Assembly: GCF_014873755.1 (NCBI RefSeq)
Contig: NZ_JADBEG010000001.1
Span: forward strand, 5,501,501-5,565,500
Length of the DNA stretch: 64,000 nucleotides
From: Amycolatopsis lexingtonensis
GTDB lineage: Bacteria; Actinomycetota; Actinomycetes; Mycobacteriales; Pseudonocardiaceae
Reading direction: 5' to 3'
The translations under genes and the position numbers were made by a program. The stretch's first letter is position 1; each line of letters starts with the position of its first letter. The notes beneath the pieces were generated by a model. It was not told where the DNA came from. It did not search any database and was given only the letters and a program-made list of their open reading frames with translations. Shown here piece after piece: positions 42,359 through 49,532 of this stretch.

Positions 42359-42431
42359 TACCCCCGATGGGATTCGAACCCACGCTACCGGCGTGAGAGG
42401 CCGGCGTCCTAGGCCGCTAGACGACGGGGGC
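42359..42431 (-). tRNA. tRNA-Glu (CTC anticodon)
   Basis: Minus-strand cloverleaf: acceptor GCCCCCG / CGGGGGT, anticodon stem CCGGC-GCCGG with loop CTCTCAC (anticodon CTC), T arm GGTTCGAATCC. A CCA is encoded immediately after the discriminator base (42356-42358). It reads Glu codon GAG. Confidence 0.95.
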
Positions 42432-42531
42432 TAGGAACTTCCCTGGTTTCCCAAGGGCTTTTCTGTTTTTCTTGCTGGAGAGAACTTACCAGAGGCGATT
42501 TCTCGCTCCGCAGGGGGGTCACTCTCCGCAG

Positions 42532-42603
42532 CTGGGGTACCAGGACTCGAACCTAGACTAACTGGACCAGAACCAGTCGTGCTGCCAATTACACCATACC
42601 CCA
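42532..42603 (-). tRNA. tRNA-Gln (CTG anticodon)
   Basis: Minus-strand cloverleaf: acceptor TGGGGTA / TACCCCA, anticodon stem ACTGG-CCAGT with loop TTCTGGT (anticodon CTG), T arm GGTTCGAGTCC. No CCA is encoded. It lies 100 bases upstream of tRNA-Glu on the same strand, so the two may be cotranscribed. Confidence 0.95.
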
Positions 42604-42652
42604 GTGAGGTACTTTCCCGGCTTGCCGGTCCAGCACCGCACGAGGAGAAATA

Positions 42653-43480
42653 CTAGAGCACGCCGTTCCCGACGGTGAACGCGGGGGTCTCCCCGCGGCG
42701 CTGGGCGGGGACGCCGATCGTCGCGTACTCGGAAACCAGCAGCTCAGGCAGCTCGGCGAGGCCGGCCACCGTGTGGACGCCCGCCGGGGCGCGCTCGCCG
42801 ATGCCGTCGCGGTCGAGCCAGATCGCGCCCAGGCCCGCGTCGCGGGCGCCGATCGCGTCCGTGTCCAGTTTGTCGCCGACGTGGACCGCCTGGGCGGGGG
42901 CGCAGTCCATGCCGAGGCAGACCGTGTGGAACATCACCGGATCGGGTTTGGCCACCCCCAGTTCGCCCGCGATGGCCACGTGGTCGAAGAACGGGGCCAG
43001 GCCCAGGTCGGCGATCTTGCGCCGCTGGTGGACCCCCGAGGCGTTCGTCACGGCGGCCAGCGCCAGGCCCGCCGCGCGGAGCCACTCCAGGCACGGGAGG
43101 ACGTCGTCGAACAGCTGCCACGAATGGTCGAGCAGCTCTCTTCGGCGGCGTTCGAACGAGAGCACCTGCTCGGCGTCGGCGAGGATGCCGATTTCGGCGA
43201 GGAAGCAGTCGGTGCGCCGCTGGTGCATGGTCGCGTAGTCGAGTTCGCCCGCGACGACGAGGGCGACGTGCTCTTCGGTGATCAAGTCCCACAACGGCCA
43301 CAGGTCGCCCCGGCCGGTGAGGATGTGGAGGCTGCGGCGGATCGCGGCGGTGCAGTCGATCAGGGTGTCGTCGATGTCCAGGCACACCAGCCGCAACTCG
43401 GGCGGCGCCCAGGGCTCGGACGCTCCCGCGGTGGGCGAGGCGGTTCGCGGAGGGGTCCGGGGTGCCAAGGCGAAATCCAC
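42653..43480 (-). CDS. HAD-superfamily hydrolase
   Basis: 275 residues. Catalytic DxD in LVCLDIDDTLID at about residue 32, motif II in AAVTNASG, the Lys in GVAKPDP, and the C-terminal acidic motif in VHVGDKLDTDAIGARDAG. The four-helix cap between motifs I and II is that of subclass I phosphatases (phosphoglycolate-phosphatase/haloacid type). Substrate unknown. The first 28 residues before the catalytic strand are a Pro/Ala/Thr-rich extension; a later start is possible but no better ATG is visible. It lies upstream of tRNA-Gln on the same strand. Confidence 0.9.
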   Translation of the reverse strand: MDFALAPRTPPRTASPTAGASEPWAPPELRLVCLDIDDTLIDCTAAIRRSLHILTGRGDLWPLWDLITEEHVALVVAGELDYATMHQRRTDCFLAEIGILADAEQVLSFERRRRELLDHSWQLFDDVLPCLEWLRAAGLALAAVTNASGVHQRRKIADLGLAPFFDHVAIAGELGVAKPDPVMFHTVCLGMDCAPAQAVHVGDKLDTDAIGARDAGLGAIWLDRDGIGERAPAGVHTVAGLAELPELLVSEYATIGVPAQRRGETPAFTVGNGVL

Positions 43481-43795
43481 CCAGTGAGGCTAGGGCAACC
43501 GCCGCGTTCGCGACGCTGCCAAAAAGGTGATTGGCGCTCCCCTGTTCCGGCGCACCGGCTCTACTCCCAGTTGGCGAACCGTCTTCCGATGGTTATCCGG
43601 CGCCGCGTCGACTCCTCCGGTGCGCACCGTTCCCACCCCGTGAAAACCGTTGCGGCGCCGGGAGATCCGCTCGGTCCACAAGCGCGGAGTGGCGAACCCC
43701 CGACAGGTCCGAACAAATTCGACCAACTGTCGCGTGTGGACGGTCTCCGGCAACGGAGCGGGCTCGCCCGATCAGCGTATCCCCGGTCACACCCC
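43481..43795. other. Intergenic region between divergent HAD and monooxygenase genes
   Basis: About 315 bases without a convincing gene. It is more AT-rich than its surroundings. Open frames on either strand lack ribosome binding sites. It should contain the HAD gene promoter at its left end. Confidence 0.5.
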
Positions 43796-43849
43796 TTGAC
43801 GCCGGGGTCGGGCGAGTGCATCCTCGAGTTATTCAACAAGCGATGAATA
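43796..43849 (+). promoter_or_regulatory. Promoter and possible operator of the FAD monooxygenase gene
   Basis: TTGACG at 43796-43801, 17-base spacer, CATCCT at 43819-43824. Just downstream TATTCA (43830-43835) and TGAATA (43844-43849) form a short dyad in the expected 5' leader, a plausible repressor site. Confidence 0.55.
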
Positions 43850-43867
43850 GACGGGGAGATGGTCGAG

Positions 43868-45109
43868 ATGACCGAGCGCACGAGCTGCGTCGTCATCGGT
43901 GGCGGGCCGGCCGGGATGGTCACGGGGCTCTTGCTGGCCCGGGCCGGCGTCGAGGTGACGGTGCTGGAGAAGCACGCGGACTTCCTGCGCGACTTCCGCG
44001 GCGACACGGTGCACCCGTCGACGCTGACCCTGCTCGACGAGCTGGGCCTCGGCGAGCGGTTCCACGCGCTGCCGCACAGCGAGCTGACCGCGGCGGGGTT
44101 CCCGCAGGAGAACGGCGAGATGATGAAGCTGGCCGACTTCACCCGGCTGAAGGTCCCCCACCCGTACATCGCGATGGTGCCGCAGTGGGACTTCCTCGAC
44201 CTGCTCGCCGAGAGCGCCCGCAAGGAGCCGACGTTCGTCCAGCGGATGGAGACCGAATGCACCGGCCTGGTCCGCGAGCACGGCCGCATCGCGGGCATCA
44301 CCTACCGCACGGCGGCCGGTGAGACCGGGGAAATCCGCGCGGACCTGGTCATCGCCGCCGACGGTCGCTGGTCGCTGGCCCGGCGCGAAGCCGGCCTGGT
44401 GCCGCGCGAGTACGACTGCCCGTTCGACGTCTGGTGGTTCCGGCTCTCGCGCCACGAGGGTGAAGAGGGCGGCATGCTGCTGCCGAAGATGCGGGACCGC
44501 CGCTTCGCCGTGCCGCTCCCCCGTCCGGACTTCTACCAGGTCGCCTACCTCGCGCCGAAGGGCGACGACCTGCGGAAGCAGGGCATCGAAGCCTTCCGGG
44601 AGAACGTGGCGCAGATCTGCCCCGAGTTCGCCGACCGGGTCCACGAGCTGAAGACGATGGACGACGTCAAGTTCCTCGACGTGCGGCTGAACCTGCTGCG
44701 CGCGTGGAACACCGACGGCCTGCTCTGCATCGGCGACGCGGCACACGCGATGTCCCCGATCGGCGGCGTGGGCATCAACCTCGCGGTGCAGGACGCGGTC
44801 GCGGCGGCGACGCTGCTGGCCGAGCCGCTGCGCCGGGGCCGTCCGACGAACGCCGACCTGGCGAAGGTGCGCTCGCGGCGGCTCGCGCCGACGCTGCTGG
44901 TGCAGGGGCTGCAGCGCCTGCTGCACCGGACCGTCGTGCGCGGCGTGATGAGCGGCAAGCGCAACGGCCCGCCGGAACCGCTGATCAAGGCGTTCGCGCG
45001 GTTCCCGCGGCTGTCGTACTTCCCGGCCCGGCTCCTCGGCCTCGGGCTGCGGCCGGAGCACGCTCCGGCGTTCGCCCGGCGGCCGATGGAGCCGGTGGCG
45101 CGGGACTAG
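43868..45109 (+). CDS. FAD-dependent aromatic monooxygenase-like oxidoreductase
   Basis: 413 residues. The FAD fold starts CVVIGGGPAGMVTGLLLARAG; the DG motif of flavoprotein hydroxylases is in VIAADGRWSLAR, and the GD motif in LLCIGDAAHAMSPIGGVG. Single-component hydroxylases of this class add oxygen to phenols or tailor polyketides. The C-terminus is basic and hydrophobic. I start at the second ATG because GGGGAG lies 9 bases before it; the ATG at 43859 directly abuts that site. The 3' end overlaps the convergent FAH-family gene by four bases. Substrate unknown. Confidence 0.88.
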   Translation: MTERTSCVVIGGGPAGMVTGLLLARAGVEVTVLEKHADFLRDFRGDTVHPSTLTLLDELGLGERFHALPHSELTAAGFPQENGEMMKLADFTRLKVPHPYIAMVPQWDFLDLLAESARKEPTFVQRMETECTGLVREHGRIAGITYRTAAGETGEIRADLVIAADGRWSLARREAGLVPREYDCPFDVWWFRLSRHEGEEGGMLLPKMRDRRFAVPLPRPDFYQVAYLAPKGDDLRKQGIEAFRENVAQICPEFADRVHELKTMDDVKFLDVRLNLLRAWNTDGLLCIGDAAHAMSPIGGVGINLAVQDAVAAATLLAEPLRRGRPTNADLAKVRSRRLAPTLLVQGLQRLLHRTVVRGVMSGKRNGPPEPLIKAFARFPRLSYFPARLLGLGLRPEHAPAFARRPMEPVARD

Positions 45110-45876
45110 ACGTTCTCGACCGGGTTGGTCAGGGTGCCGATGCCTTCGATGGTGATCGAGACGCTCTGGCCACCCTCGATCGGGCCGACGCCCTCGGGCG
45201 TGCCGGTCAGGATGACGTCGCCGGGCAGCAGCGTCATCACGCCGGAGACGAACTCAACCAGCTCGGGGATCTTGTGGACCAGGTCGGACGTGCGGCCGTC
45301 CTGCTTGAGCTCGCCGTCGACCTCGGCCTTCAACGACAGGTCGGACGCGTCGAGCGACGTCTCGATCCACGGGCCGAGCGGGCAGAACGTGTCGAAGCCC
45401 TTGGCGCGGCCCCACTGGCCGTCGGACTTCTGCAGGTCGCGCGCGCTGACGTCGTTGGCGATCGTGTAGCCGAGGATCGCGCTCGCGGCGCGAGCGGCGG
45501 GCACGTTCTTCACCGGCTGGCCGATGACGATGGCCAGCTCGCCCTCGAAGTCGACCCGGCCAATGCCCGACGGGCGGCGGATCGGCGCGTTGGGGCCGAC
45601 GACCGTGGTGGACGGCTTGAGGAACAGCATCGGGGCGCTGGGCACCTCGTTGCCGAATTCGGCCGCGTGCTTGGCGTAGTTCCGGCCGACGGCGATCACC
45701 TTCGACGGCAGGATCGGCGCGAGCAGCCGGACGTCGGCCAGCGGCCACCGCTTGCCGGTGAAGTTGGGGGTGCCGAACGGGTGCTCGGCGATTTCCAGGA
45801 CCTGGGCGTCGTCACCGTCCCCTTCGACCGAAGCGAACGCGACACCACCGGGATGAGCAATACGGGCTAGGCGCAC
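45106..45876 (-). CDS. Fumarylacetoacetate hydrolase family protein
   Basis: 256 residues. Conserved FAH motifs: KVIAVGRNYAKHAAE, PMLFLKPSTTVVGP, VDFEGELAIVIG (metal-binding Glu), GYTIANDVSARDLQ and GDVILTGTPEGVGP. Family enzymes hydrolyse or decarboxylate oxaloacetate-, acylpyruvate- or catechol-derived acids. Housekeeping actinobacterial members next to branched-chain genes and tRNA-Glu/gltX are common, but the substrate here is not determined by sequence. It lies 31 bases from the convergently placed stop of cimA on the same strand, downstream of it. Confidence 0.92.
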   Translation of the reverse strand: MRLARIAHPGGVAFASVEGDGDDAQVLEIAEHPFGTPNFTGKRWPLADVRLLAPILPSKVIAVGRNYAKHAAEFGNEVPSAPMLFLKPSTTVVGPNAPIRRPSGIGRVDFEGELAIVIGQPVKNVPAARAASAILGYTIANDVSARDLQKSDGQWGRAKGFDTFCPLGPWIETSLDASDLSLKAEVDGELKQDGRTSDLVHKIPELVEFVSGVMTLLPGDVILTGTPEGVGPIEGGQSVSITIEGIGTLTNPVENV

Positions 45877-45907
45877 GCGGCCAGTCTACGTGCGCCCAGC
45901 GCGTGAC

Positions 45908-47518
45908 TCAGGCCACGGTGCTGCTCTTGTGGACCAGCGCGTCGCAGAGGGCCAGCCAGCTGGCCTCGACGATGTTCCCGTGCACGCCGACGGTGGTCCA
46001 CTCGCGTTCGCCGTCGGTGCTCTCGACCAGCACGCGCGTCACCGCGTCGGTGCCCGGGTGGCCCTGCAGGATGCGGACCTTGTAGTCGGCCAGCTCCACA
46101 CTGTCCAACCAGGACAGGTGCGGGGAGAGTGCCTTCCGGAGCGCGGCGTCGAGGGCGTGCACCGGGCCGATGCCCTCGGCGGTGGCGATGACGCGCTGCC
46201 CGCCGACGTGCACCTTGACCGTCGCCTCGGCGACGACCTCGGCGTCCGCGCGGTGGTCCAGGACCACGCGGTAGGACTCGAGCTCGAACGGCGCCTCGGC
46301 GGGCACGTCGGCCTCTTGGCGCAGCAGCAGCTCCAGGGAGGCGTCGGCGGCTTCGAAGGACCAGCCTTCGGATTCGAGGCGCTTGACCTTGGTGATGGCG
46401 CTCGTCAGCGCCTCGGGCCGGCCGGCAAGGTCGACCCCGAGCTCACGTCCCTTGAGCTCGAGGCTGGCCCTGCCGGCCATCTCGGTGACCAGCACCCGCA
46501 TGTCGTTGCCGACGGAAGACGGATCGATGTGGTTGTACAGCAACGGATCCACCTTGATCGCGCTCGCGTGCAGTCCTGCCTTGTGGGCAAAAGCCGACGC
46601 CCCTACGTAAGCCTGGTGGGTGTAGGGGGCGATGTTCGCGATTTCGGCAAGGGCATGGGAGACCCGGGTCAGCTCGGCCGCTCCTCCGGTCGGGAGGACG
46701 TCCATGCCGAGCTTGGTCACGAGGTTCCCTGTCACGGCGAAGAGGTCGGCGTTGCCGGCCCGCTCCCCGTAACCGTTGGCGGTGCACTGGACGTGCGTCA
46801 CGCCGGCCTGCACCGCGGCGACGGAATTCGCCACGGCGCAGGAAGTGTCGTCCTGACAGTGGATCCCGAGGCGGAATCCGGTCTTTTCCTTGATTTCCGC
46901 GACGGTCCGCGCGAGATCGAGCGGCAGCTGCCCGCCGTTGGTGTCGCAGAGCACGAGCACGTCGGCGCCCGCGTGGGCGGCGGCGTCGATGACCTTCAGC
47001 GAGGTCTCGGGCGAAAACGCGTAGCCGTCGAAGAAGTGCTCGGCGTCGAGGAAAACCCGCCGGCCTTCCTTCGTCAGGAACGCGACGGTGTCCCGCACCA
47101 TGGCGCAGGCTTCGTCGACGTCTACGCGGAGAGCGCGTTCGATGTGCCGCAGATCGGACTTCGCCACGAGCGTGATGACCGGCGCTTCACTGTCGAGCAG
47201 CGCGCGAACCTGCGGATCGGCGTCGGCGGTGGTGCCGGCCTTGCGCGTGGCCCCGAACGCGACGAGGGCGGCGTGGCGCAGCTTGAGCTCGCCCTTCGCC
47301 GCGCGGGCGAAGAATTCCGTGTCCTTGGGGAGCGCACCGGGCCAGCCGCCTTCGATGAACCCGACGCCAAGCTCGTCCAGCAACCGCGCGACAGCGAGCT
47401 TGTCCTGGACCGAGTAGGTGATGCCCTCGCGCTGAGCGCCGTCGCGAAGCGTCGTGTCGTAGAGGTGGAAGGCATCACCCAGCGGCGTATCGGCGGGCTC
47501 CTGGCGACTCACGGTCAT
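45908..47518 (-). CDS. cimA: Citramalate synthase
   Basis: 536 residues, the length of CimA. The catalytic start YDTTLRDGAQREGITYSV places it in the alpha-isopropylmalate/homocitrate synthase family. GWPGALPKDTEFF and the HCQDDTSCAVANSV region are the variants typical of CimA. A C-terminal LeuA-type regulatory domain (about residues 400-530) should bind isoleucine for feedback. It condenses pyruvate and acetyl-CoA to citramalate, feeding threonine-independent isoleucine synthesis with leuB and ilvBNC nearby. Transcription is controlled by an Ile-codon leader peptide and attenuator upstream. Confidence 0.95.
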   Translation of the reverse strand: MTVSRQEPADTPLGDAFHLYDTTLRDGAQREGITYSVQDKLAVARLLDELGVGFIEGGWPGALPKDTEFFARAAKGELKLRHAALVAFGATRKAGTTADADPQVRALLDSEAPVITLVAKSDLRHIERALRVDVDEACAMVRDTVAFLTKEGRRVFLDAEHFFDGYAFSPETSLKVIDAAAHAGADVLVLCDTNGGQLPLDLARTVAEIKEKTGFRLGIHCQDDTSCAVANSVAAVQAGVTHVQCTANGYGERAGNADLFAVTGNLVTKLGMDVLPTGGAAELTRVSHALAEIANIAPYTHQAYVGASAFAHKAGLHASAIKVDPLLYNHIDPSSVGNDMRVLVTEMAGRASLELKGRELGVDLAGRPEALTSAITKVKRLESEGWSFEAADASLELLLRQEADVPAEAPFELESYRVVLDHRADAEVVAEATVKVHVGGQRVIATAEGIGPVHALDAALRKALSPHLSWLDSVELADYKVRILQGHPGTDAVTRVLVESTDGEREWTTVGVHGNIVEASWLALCDALVHKSSTVA

Positions 47519-47538
47519 CTCCTAGCGTTTCGAGGCAA

Positions 47539-47570
47539 CAAAAAAACCTCCCGCAGGGGTGCGAGAGGTT
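47539..47570 (-). terminator. Attenuator terminator of cimA
   Basis: On the minus strand AACCTCTCGCACCCCTGCGG and GAGGTT form a hairpin followed by seven or more T, 21 bases before the cimA ATG. An upstream hairpin (GCGCGCCGG at 47571-47579 with CCGGCGCGC at 47601-47609) overlaps the leader-peptide codons, as expected for ribosome-controlled attenuation. Confidence 0.85.
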
Positions 47571-47593
47571 GCGCGCCGGGTGCTCTTGTGGAG

Positions 47594-47638
47594 CTACCGT
47601 CCGGCGCGCTCGGCGATAATGATCGCGAAGCTGGTCAC
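47594..47638 (-). CDS. cimA leader peptide (MTSFAIIIAERAGR)
   Basis: 14-codon open frame starting GTG, with three consecutive Ile codons (ATC ATT ATC). Ribosome stalling at these when Ile-tRNA is scarce should prevent the downstream terminator, raising citramalate synthase. There is no Shine-Dalgarno, but the -10 ends 6 bases before the GTG, so the mRNA probably starts at the start codon (leaderless). Confidence 0.8.
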   Translation of the reverse strand: MTSFAIIIAERAGR

Positions 47639-47644
47639 GTTCGC

Positions 47645-47674
47645 ATCATGCCACAGCGATTCGGGAGAAGTCCA
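47645..47674 (-). promoter_or_regulatory. Promoter of the cimA leader
   Basis: Minus strand: TGGACT (complement of 47669-47674), 18-base spacer, CATGAT (complement of 47645-47650), then the leader GTG at the expected transcription start. Confidence 0.65.
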
Positions 47675-47849
47675 CAAGCTGGGTCAAGCTCCCACGATCC
47701 GGGAACACCCCCACCCCGCAAGCCCCACCCGTCCCTGGGGGCTGACCCCGGTCCAGTCTATCGGCGGCTGCCGACAAAACCGGCCGGGAAGCCTTTCGGG
47801 CACTGGTTTGTCCACATCACGGCGGTCCTGTGGACAAGGCGCCGGCGGG
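47675..47849. other. Intergenic region upstream of the cimA promoter
   Basis: No gene or RNA seen. It includes two near-repeats of TGTCCAC / TGTGGAC around 47808-47835 that could form a small dyad. Confidence 0.4.
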
Positions 47850-47902
47850 GTCGCGAATGACTCATTGGGGACGTCTGAGGTCCCGAATGAGTCATTCGCG
47901 AC
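47850..47902. repeat. Palindromic intergenic repeat, copy E (CGAATGA variant)
   Basis: GTCGCGAATGACTCATTGGGGA pairs imperfectly with TCCCGAATGAGTCATTCGCGAC. The core is the same GAATGACTCATT dyad, but the outer TTGAATG is replaced by CGCGAATG on both arms, a compensated change. GCTCCGGCAAAGTC follows at 47959-47972. Confidence 0.75.
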
Positions 47903-48007
47903 CTTCCGAGACCGGGTCATTCGAGACCGAGCAACCCCAGACCGGAGCACCCCCAAGGGCTCCGGCAAAGTCGCTTCGGTGCGGTCCGCCGCAGCGTTTG
48001 CGCCGAG

Positions 48008-48114
48008 GTCTTGAATGACTCATTCAGGACCTCCGAAGACCTGAATGAGTCATTCAAGACGTGGAGCGAGCGGGTCACCGGCGGCGGAGTGACCTGGCCA
48101 CGCGGCTTTGCCGG
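48008..48114 (+). repeat. Palindromic intergenic repeat, copy F
   Basis: Perfect 21-base arms at 48008-48028 and 48040-48060, spacer identical to that of copy A, then the GC block GGTCACCGGCGGCGGAGTGA and GGCTTTGCCGG at 48104-48114. It is almost the mirror image of copy A (5501-5600), 42 kb away. Confidence 0.85.
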
Positions 48115-48217
48115 CCCCCGGGAGCACCCCCAAGAGCGGGCCGCCCCAAGCCCGAGCCACCCCGCACCGGGCCACCCCAAGCCCGAGCCCGGCCGCCCAC
48201 CAACCCCCGCGCGCACG

Positions 48218-48246
48218 AAAAAGCCCCGCGCCGAAACGCGGGGCCT
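48218..48246 (-). terminator. Intrinsic terminator of leuB
   Basis: Minus strand GCCCCGCG / CGCGGGGC stem around a short loop, followed by TTTTT, 17 bases after the leuB stop. Confidence 0.88.
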
Positions 48247-48262
48247 TCCCAAAACCAGAAAC

Positions 48263-49303
48263 TCAGCCGGCAGTCCGCACATTCGACGAAACCAACGCCG
48301 CCAACCGATCCCCGATAGCCTGCGTAGCCCCCGGCGAAGCCTGATCCCGCGTAGCCAGATCGAACGCCACCGACGCCTCGATCCGCCGCGCGGCCTCCTT
48401 CTGCCCCAGGTGATCCAGCAGCAGCGAAACCGACAACACGGCCGCGGTCGGATCCGCCAGCCCCTGCCCGGCGATGTCCGGCGCCGACCCGTGCACCGGC
48501 TCGAACATGCTCGGGTTCCGCCGGGTCATGTCCAGGTTGCCGCTGGCCGCCAGCCCGATCCCACCGGTCACCGCGGCCGCCAGGTCCGTGATGATGTCGC
48601 CGAACAGGTTGTCCGTCACGATCACGTCGAACCGGGACGGGTCCGTCACCAGGTGGATGGTCGCCGCGTCCACGTGGGAGTACGCGACCGTCACTTCCGG
48701 GTGCTCCAGCGAAACCTCTTCGACGATCCGCGACCACAGCGAACCGGCGAACGAGAGCACGTTGGTCTTGTGCACGAGCGTCAGGTGCTTGCGCGGCCGG
48801 GCCTCGGCCCGGTTGAACGCGTCCGCCACCACGCGCCGGATGCCGAACGCCGTGTTGACGCTGACCTCCGTCGCGATCTCGTGCTCGGTGTCCTTGCGGA
48901 TCAGGCCACCAGTACCCGCGTACGGGCCTTCGGTGCCTTCGCGCACGACCACCATGTCCACGTCGCCCGCGTCGGCGAGCGGGCCGCGCACGCCCGGGTA
49001 CAGCCGCGCCGGGCGCAGGTTGACGTGGTGGTCCATCTCGAACCGCAGGCGCAGCAGGAGGCCGCGCTCGAGGATGCCGCTCGGCACCGTCGGGTCGCCG
49101 ACCGCGCCCAGCAGGATCGCGTCGTGCTGGCGGAGCTCGCCGAGGACCGACTCGGGGAGCAGCTCACCGGTCGAGTGCCATCGCGCCGCGCCGAGGTCGT
49201 AGTTCGTGATCTCCGCCGAAGGTACTACCTCGCCGAGCACCTTCAGCGCCTCGGAGACCACCTCGGGCCCGATCCCGTCACCTGGGATCACCGCGAGCCG
49301 CAT
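48263..49303 (-). CDS. leuB: 3-isopropylmalate dehydrogenase
   Basis: 346 residues, NAD-dependent beta-decarboxylating dehydrogenase of leucine synthesis; with CimA it can also act on methylmalate for isoleucine. It starts [15 protein letters not shown]. The substrate-binding Arg block ([18 protein letters not shown]), the TEGPYAG region, the metal/NAD block [19 protein letters not shown] and the adenine site ([17 protein letters not shown]) are all present. The start at 49303 has GGAGG 8 bases upstream; the open frame extends 30 codons further without support. It is transcribed alone, with a strong terminator behind it. Confidence 0.96.
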   Translation of the reverse strand: MRLAVIPGDGIGPEVVSEALKVLGEVVPSAEITNYDLGAARWHSTGELLPESVLGELRQHDAILLGAVGDPTVPSGILERGLLLRLRFEMDHHVNLRPARLYPGVRGPLADAGDVDMVVVREGTEGPYAGTGGLIRKDTEHEIATEVSVNTAFGIRRVVADAFNRAEARPRKHLTLVHKTNVLSFAGSLWSRIVEEVSLEHPEVTVAYSHVDAATIHLVTDPSRFDVIVTDNLFGDIITDLAAAVTGGIGLAASGNLDMTRRNPSMFEPVHGSAPDIAGQGLADPTAAVLSVSLLLDHLGQKEAARRIEASVAFDLATRDQASPGATQAIGDRLAALVSSNVRTAG

Positions 49304-49464
49304 CCACACACCTCCGTCGACCGGACCACCGGCCGCACCGATGGCCCACCGCAACAAAACGCCAGCAGCCGGAAGGTTACCGGCCGTAGACAAACGGCCG
49401 TAGCCGCACCACCCTTATGCCGCATCCTCCCGCAGGGTGAGACACCCAATCGGGTGAATGCGGG

Positions 49465-49504
49465 CAGGGGCGCCCCCGGTGGGAACCCACCGGAGACGCC
49501 CCTG
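49465..49504 (-). terminator. Hairpin after the subtilase gene
   Basis: CAGGGGCG and CGCCCCTG bracket an inner CCGGTGGG-AAC-CCACCGG stem, 29 bases after the subtilase stop. No T-run, but a strong GC hairpin. Confidence 0.7.
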
Positions 49505-49532
49505 TTCCTGCACAGATCGATCTTGCCACGGC

